Counted from the stretch's first letter, positions 46,069 through 55,639 are shown. The stretch is DNA of 64,000 nt from Photobacterium ganghwense (GCF_003025595.1 NZ_PYMI01000002.1:124001-188000), one strand, 5' to 3'. Numbers and translations are program-made. The notes: a model not told the origin generated them from the sequence alone.

Positions 46069-46965
46069 TTACTCCTTGTTCGGCAGCGTAATGCCCGGGA
46101 AAATTTTGATGACGGCACTGTCATCTTCTTTCCCATAACCGGCATTGCTGGCAGTGGTAAACATGTTGAGAGCCGTACTGGCCAGAGGCAGCGGGAAGTG
46201 GAGTGATTTGGCAGTGTCGGCCACCAGCCCCAGATCCTTCACAAAAATATCCACCATGGATTTCGGGCTGTAATCACCGTCCACCACATGCTTCATTCGG
46301 TTTTCAAACATCCATGAATTGCCGGCAGCATGGGTTACTACGTCGTACATCAAATCCAACGGGATATTGGCGCGCGCCGCCATTGCCATGGCTTCCGCTC
46401 CCGCTGCAATGTGAACGCCGGCCAGCAGTTGGTGAATGATCTTTACCGTAGACCCCATGCCGATCTCTTCCCCAACGGTATAGACCTGACTGGCTACCGC
46501 CGATAGCACCGGCTCCAACTGGGCAAAGACAGCTTGCGAACCAGACGCCATAACGGTCAGCTCACCCGCCGCCGCTTTAACAGCGCCGCCGGAAATTGGC
46601 GCATCCAGCATCGGCAATGAGTAAGTCGCCAGATCAGCCGCAATCGCTTTGGCATCTTCCGCAGAAATCGTGGCGCACACCATCACCGGGGTCTGAGGCT
46701 TTAATGCCGCAACCAGGCCAGAATCAAAAAGGACGGTACGCACTTGTTGGGCATTGACCACCAGCACGACAACCGCATCCAGTTCCTGAGCAAAAGCAAC
46801 AGCACTGGTTGAAGTCGCTTTGGCACCACAAGACGCCAACTCTTCTAACGCGGCGGGATTCACATCAACGCCATACACGTCAAAGTCGGCACGCAGGCAG
46901 GATTTCGCCACCCCCATGCCCATCGAACCGAGTCCAATCACCGCGACCGATTGCATTTTGCTCAT
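46069..46965 (-). CDS. ltnD: L-threonate dehydrogenase
   Basis: A 298-residue 3-hydroxyisobutyrate-dehydrogenase-like enzyme. Residues 7-13 form GLGSMGM-type NAD binding; DAPISGGAVKAAAGELTVMA is the substrate signature and Lys in GSTVKIIHQL is the expected catalytic residue. In LtnD it oxidises L-threonate at C2 to 2-oxo-tetronate. I choose the ATG at 46965 (MSKMQSVAVI) with GAGGG upstream; 35 extra codons in frame lie in the operator region. First gene of the operon. Confidence 0.92.
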   Translation of the reverse strand: MSKMQSVAVIGLGSMGMGVAKSCLRADFDVYGVDVNPAALEELASCGAKATSTSAVAFAQELDAVVVLVVNAQQVRTVLFDSGLVAALKPQTPVMVCATISAEDAKAIAADLATYSLPMLDAPISGGAVKAAAGELTVMASGSQAVFAQLEPVLSAVASQVYTVGEEIGMGSTVKIIHQLLAGVHIAAGAEAMAMAARANIPLDLMYDVVTHAAGNSWMFENRMKHVVDGDYSPKSMVDIFVKDLGLVADTAKSLHFPLPLASTALNMFTTASNAGYGKEDDSAVIKIFPGITLPNKE

Positions 46966-46991
46966 CGAACTACCCTCATTGGTTGTTATAT

Positions 46992-47184
46992 TTTGTGAAT
47001 TAATGTTCATGTTTGTGATTCTAGCTGCTAATCGAAACATTACTGCAATACTCATCACAAAAATTAACATTGAGTGATTTGTTATTTGTGAATGTGTGTG
47101 AAAAAAAGAACGACACGAATGTTAAAAAATGCAATAACAATAGGTTACTGACACCATCACACTTTCACTTAACAAATATTCACA
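46992..47184. promoter_or_regulatory. cluster of TGTGAAT/TGTGATT motifs, probable DeoR-family operators
   Basis: Between ltnD and the regulator gene, TTTGTGAAT occurs at 46992-47000 and 47085-47093, TTTGTGATT at 47012-47020, and reverse-complement copies at 47054-47062 (ATCACAAAA) and 47178-47184 (ATTCACA). The first two are exactly 20 bases apart, about two helical turns. Repeated TGTGA-type sites in both orientations are what a DeoR-family tetramer would use. They flank both divergent promoters. No other gene needs them. Confidence 0.6.
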
Positions 47185-47245
47185 TCACTGCGTGATATCG
47201 TGTTATGATTTTTTCGGGTTTGATAAATAAAGATGAGTGAGAAAT

Positions 47246-48004
47246 ATGATTCCTGCCGAGCGTCAACGAGCCATTTTGGCGTTATTGAGTAACCAGCAAG
47301 TCATCAGTATCAATGAGCTGACCCAGCAGCTGGATGTGTCACACATGACCATCCGCCGTGATATTGCCAAACTGGAAGCTGACGGCCGGGTCATGTCGGT
47401 ATCCGGCGGGGTCCAGCTGACCGAGTCCATCCATCTTGAATTGCCGCATGACGATAAGATCACTCAGCAGCGGGAAGAGAAGGTAAAGATTGGTTTGCAC
47501 GCTGCAGAGTTGATTCGCCCGCACTCCACCATCTATTTAGATGCCGGAACCACCACCCTTGAAATCGCTCATCAGCTGACTCAGCGAGCAGATTTAACCA
47601 TCATCACCAATGACTTTGCGATTGCGGCGTACCTGATGGCGAATTCGGAATGTGTGCTTTACCACACGGGCGGAAAAGTCGACCGGCACAATCAGTCCTG
47701 CGTCGGCGAAAAGGCGGCAAACCTGCTGCGTGAGATGAATATTGATCAGGCGTTTGTGTCCACGTCATCCTGGAACCTGCGAGGGATCTCTACCCCAAGC
47801 GAAGATAAAGTACTGGTCAAAAAGGCTATTGTCGCGGCAGCACAGAATAACTATCTGGTTACCGACTCGTCGAAGTATGGTCGGGTAGCGACCTTCCATG
47901 CTGTCGATATCAGCGGCTTCGACAAAGTAATCACCGACAAATTCTTCCCGCAAAGCTGTATCCAGGACTTTGCCGAGCGAGGCGTGGAAGTTATTACGGT
48001 TTAG
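47246..48004 (+). CDS. DeoR-family regulator of the tetronate operon
   Basis: A 252-residue DeoR/GlpR-type repressor: N-terminal helix-turn-helix (QQVISINELTQQLDVSHMTI) and a C-terminal sugar-phosphate-binding domain of the isomerase fold (YLDAGTTTLEIA, LVTDSSKYGR). It is divergent from ltnD across about 280 bases. Effectors of this family are phosphorylated intermediates, here perhaps 3-oxo-tetronate 4-phosphate. The ATG at 47246 is preferred; a GTG three codons earlier is in frame. Confidence 0.92.
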   Translation: MIPAERQRAILALLSNQQVISINELTQQLDVSHMTIRRDIAKLEADGRVMSVSGGVQLTESIHLELPHDDKITQQREEKVKIGLHAAELIRPHSTIYLDAGTTTLEIAHQLTQRADLTIITNDFAIAAYLMANSECVLYHTGGKVDRHNQSCVGEKAANLLREMNIDQAFVSTSSWNLRGISTPSEDKVLVKKAIVAAAQNNYLVTDSSKYGRVATFHAVDISGFDKVITDKFFPQSCIQDFAERGVEVITV

Positions 48005-48883
48005 GCAAAAGTACGGTATAGGCGCTGTACGGCGAGATAGATAGCATAAGCTTCCCGGCGCAGGGCTTGCCATTCTCTTTGGCAGCTCTGCGATACATCC
48101 CCCCACCCAATACATCTCTTATCTTTTCATTTCACGCTCACCCGGCAGGCTTCTCCTCTCTTTTCCCCTTAGGCGGACCATATGTTGGGCTGATGTTAAC
48201 ACCCCTTCTTTCACCGACCTTTCTATCAATACTGCAAAACTGAGCTGTCCTTTTCTCATAATGACCTTCTTTACTAGAAGATGCTAAAAATTTCAGCAGA
48301 CGCAGCATTTTCACCAAGCAAAAATCAAAACCGCAGCATTGTAAACATTATGAGACTTCAAATTATTCACAAAATAACGAACATTTAACTACATCAAGAA
48401 ATAAAAACGGTATTAACGATTAACATTTGTTAAAAATTCAAAGTACCATTCTTTAAAATTTCGTATAGACTATGTCAAAAATAACTATTCACCAAAACGT
48501 AGAATACGTGAATGGGTGCCTGAAAAACGTAAGATCGAGTTGGTCGAAAACACTGCAGCATTGCAGTCAAGATGTCTTCATTCATAAACCGCGTCAGTTG
48601 GCTCAACCTGATAGCACAAAAATTAAAGAATAAGACAAACAGCAAACAGACCAACCAGTATTTCATGAAATTTCAGGACACTACTTCATGGATATATTCC
48701 CCATCAAACGGGAAATCGTCAGGTGAACACGGATGTCAGCCGTCGGAAAGTGAACCTTTTTCCCTCCTTTCCCATCGCCCACCCGTGAATTTTTATCCAG
48801 TAACAATACATAAAAGCTAGACATGAAAATCATAAGGCGTTCCTGTAAACGCTTGAGTGTAGTCAGTCGCACAAGGAAAGAAC
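48005..48883. other. long intergenic region upstream of alr, no gene recognised
   Basis: About 880 bases. The part 48240-48480 is AT-rich, and an ATTCAC/GTGAAT inverted repeat lies near 48488-48513. Two overlapping opposite-strand frames (48475-48666 and 48572-48820) have no ribosome sites or recognisable features, so I do not call them. The alanine racemase promoter should lie in the right half, and an untranslated leader is possible. AAGGAAAG precedes alr. Confidence 0.45.
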
Positions 48884-49963
48884 ATGGGTAGAGCAGCCAC
48901 CGCCACTATTAATTTAGATGCATTTCGTCACAACTATCGTCTGGCAAAATCAGTCGCACCAGAACAAAAAGCTATTGCGATTGTTAAAGCCGACGCTTAT
49001 GGCCACGGTGCAGTGAAACTGGCCTTCGCGCTGGAAAACGAGGCCGATGCGTTTGGGGTCGCCTGTATCGAAGAAGCCATTGAACTGCGTGAAGCCGGCA
49101 TCAAACAACCTATTCTGCTGCTGGAGGGTTTCTTCACAGAAGACGAACTACCCGTCATCAGCGACAACAACTTCTGGTGTGCCGTTCACAGCCTGGAGCA
49201 AATCGACATCATTGCTCGCAGTCAACTGAACCAGCCTGTGAATTTCTGGCTGAAAATGGACAGCGGCATGCACCGTCTGGGCGTCAGCCCACAGGACTAC
49301 CGTCTGGCCTACGATAAATTACGCAGCCTGCCGCAGGTGAACGAGATTGTCCTGATGAGCCATTTTGCTGACGCCGATGCTTTCGGCAGTGCAATCACCG
49401 CCCAGCAAATCAGTTGTTTTGAAGAGATCTCCCGTGACATTGACGCGCCGGTCAGTATTGCCAACAGTGCCGCGACCATGGAGCATACCTCCACCCGCCG
49501 TGAATTCCAGCGTCCGGGTCTGATGTTGTACGGATCAAGCCCATTTGAAGCTGCTCAGCCAATGGCCGAACAACTGCAACCTGTAATGACACTGACTTCG
49601 GAAGTGATTGCGGTGCGCGAACTGGGGCCGGGTGATGGTGTGGGTTATGGACACCGATTCGTGTGTGATGGCCCGACTAAAGTCGGCACCGTGGCGATTG
49701 GTTATGCCGATGGCTATCCGCGCCATGCCAAAGACGGCACGCCGGTTCTGGTCAACGGCCAGCGTACCCGCATCATTGGCCGTGTCTCAATGGACATGCT
49801 GACGGTAGACCTGACCCATATCGACGATGCTCGCGTGGGCGCGAAAGTCGAGCTGTGGGGTGACAACCTGCTGGCTGCCGAAGTCGCTCCTTACTGCGAT
49901 ACCGTGCCTTACACCCTGTTCACCGGCATCACCCGCCGTGTTCACAAAAAGTATATCGGCTAA
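48884..49963 (+). CDS. alr: alanine racemase
   Basis: A 359-residue PLP enzyme interconverting L- and D-alanine for peptidoglycan. The PLP lysine is K35 in AIVKADAYGHG, the second catalytic base Tyr is in GVGYGHRF, and GRVSMDMLTVDL follows. Full length for the family. No D-amino-acid dehydrogenase gene adjoins, so a biosynthetic Alr rather than catabolic DadX role is more likely, though that is only context. Ends at a strong terminator. Confidence 0.95.
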   Translation: MGRAATATINLDAFRHNYRLAKSVAPEQKAIAIVKADAYGHGAVKLAFALENEADAFGVACIEEAIELREAGIKQPILLLEGFFTEDELPVISDNNFWCAVHSLEQIDIIARSQLNQPVNFWLKMDSGMHRLGVSPQDYRLAYDKLRSLPQVNEIVLMSHFADADAFGSAITAQQISCFEEISRDIDAPVSIANSAATMEHTSTRREFQRPGLMLYGSSPFEAAQPMAEQLQPVMTLTSEVIAVRELGPGDGVGYGHRFVCDGPTKVGTVAIGYADGYPRHAKDGTPVLVNGQRTRIIGRVSMDMLTVDLTHIDDARVGAKVELWGDNLLAAEVAPYCDTVPYTLFTGITRRVHKKYIG

Positions 49964-49983
49964 ACCGACTCTGTTATTGCCAT

Positions 49984-50016
49984 AAAAAAACCGCCAGCAT
50001 TGCTGGCGGTTTTTTT
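49984..50016. terminator. bidirectional terminator between alr and ackA
   Basis: Seven A, CCGCCAGC stem, ATT loop, GCTGGCGG, then seven T: a textbook terminator for both convergent genes. Confidence 0.95.
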
Positions 50017-50052
50017 GTTGTAACTTTAACTGTTGTGGCCTTCACGACGCAC

Positions 50053-51246
50053 TTAGGCGTGCAGCAGCGCCATCGCTTCTTTCGCGATCACCCACTCTTC
50101 ATTCGTCGGGATAACCATCGCAACTGGCGTGTTTGGCTTGCTGATAATACCGCGGTTGCCGAAACGCGCTGCAGCGTTCGCTTCTTCGTCTTCGCGGTAA
50201 CCGAAGATCTTCAGATTAGCCAGGATCTGGCTTCGTACAGGCAGCGAGTTCTCACCAATACCGGCAGTGAAGATAATGGCATCCAGCTCGTCCAGAGCAA
50301 CCATGTATGAGCCGATATATTTAGCAACACGGTAACAGAAAATTTCAAACGCCAGAGTTGCCCCTTCGTGGCCGTTTTCCATCGCCTCAACAATACCGCG
50401 GCAGTCACTGGTCAGGCCGGAAACACCCAACAGACCTGAGTTCTTGTTCAGCTCATTGAAGACTTCTTCCTGGCTCCAGCCTTTTTTCAGCAGGAACTCA
50501 ATGATGCTTGGGTCAAGGTCACCACAGCGGGTACCCATCATCAGACCAGCCAGCGGGGTGAAACCCATACTGGTGTCAACGCTTTGACCGCCTTTCACCG
50601 CACACACAGATGCGCCGTTACCCAGGTGAACAGAAATGAAGTTGCTGTTTTCAACTAACTTGTTCAGCATTTTCGCCGCTTCACGGCTGACAAAGTAGTG
50701 GCTGGTACCGTGGAAACCGTAACGACGGATGCCGTATTCTTTGTACAGTTTCTGAGAGATAGCACCGGTGTAAGCTTTCGCAGGCATTGTCTGGTGGAAA
50801 GCAGTGTCGAACACAGCGTACTGTGACAGCGTCGGGAACGCTTTAATCGCTGCGCGCATACCAATCACGTGGGCAGGGTTGTGCAGTGGCGCCAGATCAC
50901 TCAGGTTTTCGATTTCCTGCAGCACAGCCTCATCGATTTTAACTGTCTTAGTGAATTTTTCGCCGCCGTGAACCACACGGTGGCCAATCGCAACGATATC
51001 TTGCTTCATGCCCAGCTCTTCCAGCAGGGTCACAATTCGGTCAACGGCCAACTGGTGGTGATTACCTGTATCAGCCAGTTTGTATTCCTGTTTCTCGCCG
51101 TTGATCTTCCAGCTGACGTTCGCTTCAGGAAGGCCAAAACATTCGCCCAGACCGCTCAGTGTCGCTTCACCACTTACCGTGTCGATAAGGGCAAACTTCA
51201 GTGAGGAACTGCCAGAATTGATTACAAGTACTAGAGAGTTGCTCAT
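50053..51246 (-). CDS. ackA: acetate kinase
   Basis: A 397-residue ASKHA-fold kinase interconverting acetyl phosphate and acetate. Motifs: NSGSSSLKFALI at the N-terminus, AIGHRVVHGG, GFHGTSHYFV and DTSMGFTPLAGLMMGTRCGD. Full length. There is no pta next to it, unlike the usual ackA-pta pair, so this may be a second copy. Its upstream region holds a TTATTCAA/TTGAATAA palindrome. Confidence 0.96.
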   Translation of the reverse strand: MSNSLVLVINSGSSSLKFALIDTVSGEATLSGLGECFGLPEANVSWKINGEKQEYKLADTGNHHQLAVDRIVTLLEELGMKQDIVAIGHRVVHGGEKFTKTVKIDEAVLQEIENLSDLAPLHNPAHVIGMRAAIKAFPTLSQYAVFDTAFHQTMPAKAYTGAISQKLYKEYGIRRYGFHGTSHYFVSREAAKMLNKLVENSNFISVHLGNGASVCAVKGGQSVDTSMGFTPLAGLMMGTRCGDLDPSIIEFLLKKGWSQEEVFNELNKNSGLLGVSGLTSDCRGIVEAMENGHEGATLAFEIFCYRVAKYIGSYMVALDELDAIIFTAGIGENSLPVRSQILANLKIFGYREDEEANAAARFGNRGIISKPNTPVAMVIPTNEEWVIAKEAMALLHA

Positions 51247-51675
51247 GGTTATCTCATCAGATTATTGTGGGCTCAAGGACAACGCGTGCCCCATGACACA
51301 TCTGTCATACAGACCGGCTGAGGAGAACGTGTGGAGCAGCATTCTCTCAGCATTATATCTTTTGATTACATTATTCAATTTTTTTTGAATAACTCAACTT
51401 TTGTTTCCGAAAAAGCAAAATAAATTGAAAAATCGCTGGTTCAGATCAAAATAACCGCAACGAAAACGTTTACTTTTGATGATTTATTCATCAGGTGCGA
51501 TCTGTGTCACTCAAGTTTTTTTAGTATCGTTCAACAATATCAATAGTACAAAACTGCTTCTGGGACCTCACACGCATATTCCGGCCAGCGCGTTGAACAC
51601 TTTAAGATGATGAGGACTTTACACAACGGGCTCATTTTGACCGGTGATCACACAGCACAATGGCCACTCTGTCGG
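51247..51675. other. intergenic region upstream of ackA
   Basis: About 430 bases. It contains the ackA promoter region, including TTATTCAA-T6-TTGAATAA near 51370-51395, and the 3' flank of a LysR gene. I see no gene or RNA. Confidence 0.45.
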
Positions 51676-52578
51676 TTACCCCACCAGGCTCAATGGCGCT
51701 TTCTGAAACCACTGGGTCAGAAAGTTCATCAGGCAACGGATCCGGGGGTTCACATGGACATCGTGATGGCAGACCAGCCACCACTGAGCATCAGGAATGG
51801 GGGCGCCAGGCAGCACCGGCACCAGCTCAGGATAGCGGGCCGCGACACTGGCAAACATGACCGTGATCCCCGCTTTCGCCCGGGCCAGTTCCAGTTGCAT
51901 TTTGTAACTGTCAGTCCGGTAGCTAAAGTGAGATTTATTCACCGTTCCGCCAACCCGCGCGGCGGCTTGCGAATACACCTCCAGCCTGTCGTAACCGATC
52001 AAGCGGTAATGGCCGGTATGCATATCATGCAAGCTGTCTGGCACACCATGCTGGCGCAGGTAGTCACGATGGGCATAAAAACCGATTGGTGCCTGACGCA
52101 ATAAACTGACCACCATATCTGGCTGGGACGGTTTCTCTCGGGCAATCCAGATATCCGCTTCCCGTTTGTTGAGATTCACACCACGATTTTCCACCAGAAT
52201 TTCAACCTCAATACCCGGGTATTCCCGCCCGAAAGCTTCAAGTGCCTTCGGCAGAAAGTAAAACCCCGCCACCTCACCGGCCGCCAGCCTGACAGGCCCC
52301 TGATGGTTATCAATGCAGGTATTCACCTGCCGCAAAAAGCCTTTGACGCCCAACTCTGCTGCCCGGGCTGATTCCAATAACCCCTCACCTGCCGTCGTAA
52401 GGGATAAACCGTTTGACGAGCGGTCAAAGAGGTTAAACCCCATTTTTTCTTCCAGAGCAACAATTTGTCGGCTGACGGTGGGCTGTGACATCCCCAGCAC
52501 TTGCGCCGCGGCCGACATGCTGCCTTCTTCCACAACGGCCAGAAAAATCCGGATGCTATCCCATTCAATGCTATGCAT
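51676..52578 (-). CDS. LysR-family regulator
   Basis: A 300-residue LysR-type regulator: N-terminal winged helix (MSAAAQVLGMSQPTVSRQIV) and effector-binding domain. It is divergent from the Rossmann-fold gene at 52682 with 103 bases between, so it likely controls that gene and perhaps those beyond. The start is the ATG at 52578 (MHSIEWDSI). Effector unknown. Confidence 0.9.
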   Translation of the reverse strand: MHSIEWDSIRIFLAVVEEGSMSAAAQVLGMSQPTVSRQIVALEEKMGFNLFDRSSNGLSLTTAGEGLLESARAAELGVKGFLRQVNTCIDNHQGPVRLAAGEVAGFYFLPKALEAFGREYPGIEVEILVENRGVNLNKREADIWIAREKPSQPDMVVSLLRQAPIGFYAHRDYLRQHGVPDSLHDMHTGHYRLIGYDRLEVYSQAAARVGGTVNKSHFSYRTDSYKMQLELARAKAGITVMFASVAARYPELVPVLPGAPIPDAQWWLVCHHDVHVNPRIRCLMNFLTQWFQKAPLSLVG

Positions 52579-52681
52579 TATCAAATACCCACTATGCCGA
52601 TTTATCTATGTACTATACCCACAAAAAGTCCTTAACTTGTTGAGATTGTCTTTGATATGAATCGCAAGGTGGAAGGTAACT

Positions 52682-53605
52682 ATGAAGAAAGCGTTAGTAC
52701 TCGGCGCAGAACAGCAGATGGGCAACCTACTCTGCCAGGCGCTGAACAAACACCACTGGGACGTGGTCGCCGCCATCTCCGATCATACCCAGCCGGTTTT
52801 TCTGTCTGACAACCTGATGATTGCGGAAATGGCCCCGGATGATCATGCGCTGATGGAGCAACTGGTCAGCGAATCGGAAACCGTATTCTTGCATCTCCCG
52901 GATCCATGCGCTGGCCCGCTATGCAGTTTCTCTCTCGATACGCTGATCGAACTTGTGGCCCGTTATCAACGCCATCTGGTACTGACCACCAACCACTACG
53001 ACATTCATCATTCCATGGGCAACTGGCTGTGGCAGCGCAAGGCTCCCCTTCCCCTGCATCTGCCTGCCTCTCTAACAGCCCGGATCCAGCAGGCGGTCGC
53101 AACCGGTGCCAGTGTCTCTGTGGTGTGTTTTGGCTACAGCCTGGATGATCAGTTCCAACGTAGCTTTCTCGGAATGCTGATCAAGGAAACCAGCCAGAAA
53201 CTGATCCTGCAATCCCCCAGCCCTTATGAGCTTTGCCATTACTGGACATTTCTGCCTGATCTGGCCGAAAACCTTGTCCATCGCCTGACTGAACAACCGT
53301 GCCAACCCACAGGACTCGATGTGTTTTTCTACCGGGGATATAAAGCCAACATGCAGGACATTGCCCGCTGTCTTGCACTGTCGAGCGGCAAGCCCGTCAG
53401 TGTGATGCCGCTGCATTGGCCGCTGTTCGGACTCCTTGCTCTCTTCTCCCCCTTATTTCGGGGATTCACGAAAATGCGGCGCTTCTGGCAGCAAGGCGGG
53501 CAGCTGGCCATCACAGGGAAGTTGCGGGGACATCCGGCGATGACACACACGCCGCTGGAACTGGCCATGCAACACTGCTGGAACAAAAGGCGGCGCCCGG
53601 CGTGA
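52682..53605 (+). CDS. NAD(P)-binding Rossmann-fold protein
   Basis: A 307-residue protein opening with MKKALVLGAEQQMGNLLCQA, a Rossmann nucleotide motif with GxxxxMG in place of GxxGxxG. The following strands and the TTNHYDIH region suggest the NmrA/extended-SDR branch, but no Tyr-xxx-Lys pair is evident, so it may be a redox sensor or a diverged reductase. AAGGTAAC precedes the ATG. Divergent from a LysR gene. Confidence 0.75.
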   Translation: MKKALVLGAEQQMGNLLCQALNKHHWDVVAAISDHTQPVFLSDNLMIAEMAPDDHALMEQLVSESETVFLHLPDPCAGPLCSFSLDTLIELVARYQRHLVLTTNHYDIHHSMGNWLWQRKAPLPLHLPASLTARIQQAVATGASVSVVCFGYSLDDQFQRSFLGMLIKETSQKLILQSPSPYELCHYWTFLPDLAENLVHRLTEQPCQPTGLDVFFYRGYKANMQDIARCLALSSGKPVSVMPLHWPLFGLLALFSPLFRGFTKMRRFWQQGGQLAITGKLRGHPAMTHTPLELAMQHCWNKRRRPA

Positions 53606-53679
53606 GGCCACCTCATATTGACTTCATTGCGGCTCCGGGTATGATTCGTCCAACTTTCACTTTCCTCACAGGAGCAAAC

Positions 53680-53754
53680 ATGCTGATTTTACAAGCTGCC
53701 GCAAGTGCTGCTGTGACGACTATTGCTTACCTCCAGCAACCCTGGATTGCCTAG
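53680..53754 (+). CDS. possible 24-residue hydrophobic small protein
   Basis: A 24-codon frame (MLILQAAASAAVTTIAYLQQ, then four residues) begins at an ATG with ACAGGAGCAAAC directly upstream, a near-ideal ribosome site. The peptide is hydrophobic enough for one membrane helix. An imperfect GGCCG/CGGCC hairpin follows the stop, and the next gene starts 222 bases later. No family is recognised. It could be a small membrane protein, a leader peptide or chance. Confidence 0.35.
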   Translation: MLILQAAASAAVTTIAYLQQPWIA

Positions 53755-53976
53755 CGCTGGCCGGGAACGCCTGTTTTCTCGGCCACCGGGTGCGCACTCA
53801 CCGCACGATTAACAAAGATTCAGAGACCACAACGAAGACCTTAGCATCGGCTTGAATGATGAGAGGCGGTTGTCCCCTTTCCCCGTGGCCATCACACTTT
53901 ACTCAGACTCAGGTTTTTGCTTCCTCTATGCGCGGAAAACGGCGCAAACGCGAGTGAAAACCACACGGAGATCACG
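53755..53976. other. intergenic, no further gene
   Basis: With the small frame above, this makes a gene-poor stretch of about 370 bases. Only a GGCCG-17-CGGCC inverted repeat near 53758-53784 stands out. Confidence 0.4.
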
Positions 53977-54795
53977 ATGGCATTATCAAGCAAGGATTTA
54001 TTGAAGTTGGTTCTATCGACAACGGTGTTATCGATAACCGCTCTGTCGAAAATGCTCCAAAGAATTTGGGCCGGATGGAACACACTTAGGGAGAATCTCA
54101 GAGCGAATCGTTTAGCAAGGAAAAAAGCTGGGCAAACGCCTCGCCAGTCGCCCGGCCAATCAGACAAACACTGGTCAACCGTAGCGCTGTTGCATGAAAC
54201 CGTCACCAACCCGAACATTATCCTGAAAGGTACCCATAGCTATTACAGCGATGCCTATGACGATGGCTTCGAGCAGTCTGTCGTACGCTATCTGCTGGGC
54301 GATGAAGTCAGCCGTCACTGGAAGCCACGCTGGAAAATCGACAAACTCTTTATTGGCGATTATGTCTGTATCGGTGCCGAAGCCGTTATCCTGATGGGCG
54401 GCAATCATACCCACCGTCACGACTGGTTTTCATTGTATCCATTCGCCGACACCATTGAAGAAAGTTATCAGGGCAAGGGCGACACAATTCTGGCAGACGG
54501 ATGCTGGATTGGGATGAGGGCGATGATCATGCCCGGTGTCACAATTGGTGAAGGCGCAATTGTTGCCGCTAACAGCGTTGTGACCCAGTCAGTCGCCCCC
54601 TACACGATCGTTGGAGGTTCACCGGCCCGCTTTCTTCGCCACCGTTTTTCAGCAGCAGTGACAAACAAACTACTGACCTTACGGATCTACGACTGGCCAG
54701 AAGAAAAGTTTACCGCCCTGAAGCCGTTGCTGTGTGCTTCAGATATTGAGGCGCTGGAGCATGCCAGTCAGAATTACGACATGGTACAAGCGTGA
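53977..54795 (+). CDS. hexapeptide-repeat acetyltransferase with N-terminal extension (XAT-like)
   Basis: A 272-residue protein. Residues from about 85 on match the xenobiotic/CatB-type acetyltransferases: NPNIILKGTHSYYSDAYDDG, VGI-like coils, GGNHTHRHDW with the catalytic-type His, GDTILADGCWIG and MIMPGVTIGEGAIV. About 85 extra residues precede this, including a hydrophobic stretch (LLKLVLSTTVLSITAL) and a basic region, unlike ordinary CatB of about 210 residues, so membrane attachment is possible. GGAG lies before the ATG at 53977. It is convergent with a closer CatB relative. Confidence 0.82.
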   Translation: MALSSKDLLKLVLSTTVLSITALSKMLQRIWAGWNTLRENLRANRLARKKAGQTPRQSPGQSDKHWSTVALLHETVTNPNIILKGTHSYYSDAYDDGFEQSVVRYLLGDEVSRHWKPRWKIDKLFIGDYVCIGAEAVILMGGNHTHRHDWFSLYPFADTIEESYQGKGDTILADGCWIGMRAMIMPGVTIGEGAIVAANSVVTQSVAPYTIVGGSPARFLRHRFSAAVTNKLLTLRIYDWPEEKFTALKPLLCASDIEALEHASQNYDMVQA

Positions 54796-54970
54796 CACAA
54801 CACCCTCGGATTCAGTACCACCGAACGTAACCAATCGTCAGCCGGGCAACCGGCTGACATACCCAACGGCAGTACCGATTGCTTGTTTCGCGGCTTATCA
54901 ATGGCCCCGGAACCTAAAACCACCTCTGAACAGGCCCCCCGAACAGACAGCACCTGAACATACAGACAGG

Positions 54971-55639
54971 TCACAGCTTCGCTTTAAACGCCAGATAATA
55001 CTGGTACAACTCATCGACATCACTGCTGCACATCACATCCATATGCTTTTTCAGCAGCGCCAGTGGCCAGTCCCACCACTTCATTTCCAGTAATTTCGCA
55101 ATCTGTTCGTCACTGAAGCGCTTTTTCACGACCTTCCCCGGGTTCCCGACAACGATCGCGTAGGGCGGCACATCTTTGGTGACCACCGCTCGCGCACCAA
55201 TCACCGCGCCGTCACCAATGTTGACGCCGGGCATGATCACACATTCGGTCCCCAGCCACACATCGTTACCAATCACGGTATCACCGTCTCGTTCAAAGCC
55301 CGATTTAACCTTATCGCCAAACTTGCCGACATCAAAAGGAAAGGATGAAATCCAGTCATGGCGGTGCCCCTGGTTGCCCGCCAGCATGAACGTTGCGCCG
55401 GAAGCGATTGAACAGAACTTGCCAATAATGAGTTTATCGACCTCACCAAAGATACCGGATTCCCAGACAGCCCGGCTGGAATGATCGCCCAGTAAGTAGC
55501 GTACGCAATGATCTTCAAAATGCTTATCGTGGTAATACCCGGAGTAATAGGTATATTCCCCCACGGAAATATTAGGATTTTTTATATGATCCCTGACTTC
55601 ATAACCACCCAGCCATGAAGGAAAAATGGATGCTGACAT
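54971..55639 (-). CDS. catB: CatB-type chloramphenicol acetyltransferase
   Basis: A 222-residue left-handed beta-helix acetyltransferase. It is close to CatB throughout: [43 protein letters not shown] with the catalytic His, [32 protein letters not shown] and a C-terminal WWDWPL. CatB enzymes transfer acetyl from acetyl-CoA to the 3-hydroxyl of chloramphenicol. Chromosomal copies occur in Vibrionaceae. The family resemblance is strong, but resistance itself is inferred. The ATG at 55639 is preferred; one two codons earlier is in frame. Confidence 0.88.
   Translation of the reverse strand: MSASIFPSWLGGYEVRDHIKNPNISVGEYTYYSGYYHDKHFEDHCVRYLLGDHSSRAVWESGIFGEVDKLIIGKFCSIASGATFMLAGNQGHRHDWISSFPFDVGKFGDKVKSGFERDGDTVIGNDVWLGTECVIMPGVNIGDGAVIGARAVVTKDVPPYAIVVGNPGKVVKKRFSDEQIAKLLEMKWWDWPLALLKKHMDVMCSSDVDELYQYYLAFKAKL

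Noticed and set aside
48475..48820. Two overlapping opposite-strand frames upstream of alr
   Set aside because: Neither has a ribosome site, recognisable domain or separate promoter. Their hydrophobic or Ser-rich stretches look like chance.
53416..53754. Longer plus-strand frame containing the 24-residue peptide
   Set aside because: Most of it lies inside the Rossmann-fold gene in another frame. Only the ATG at 53680 has a good ribosome site.
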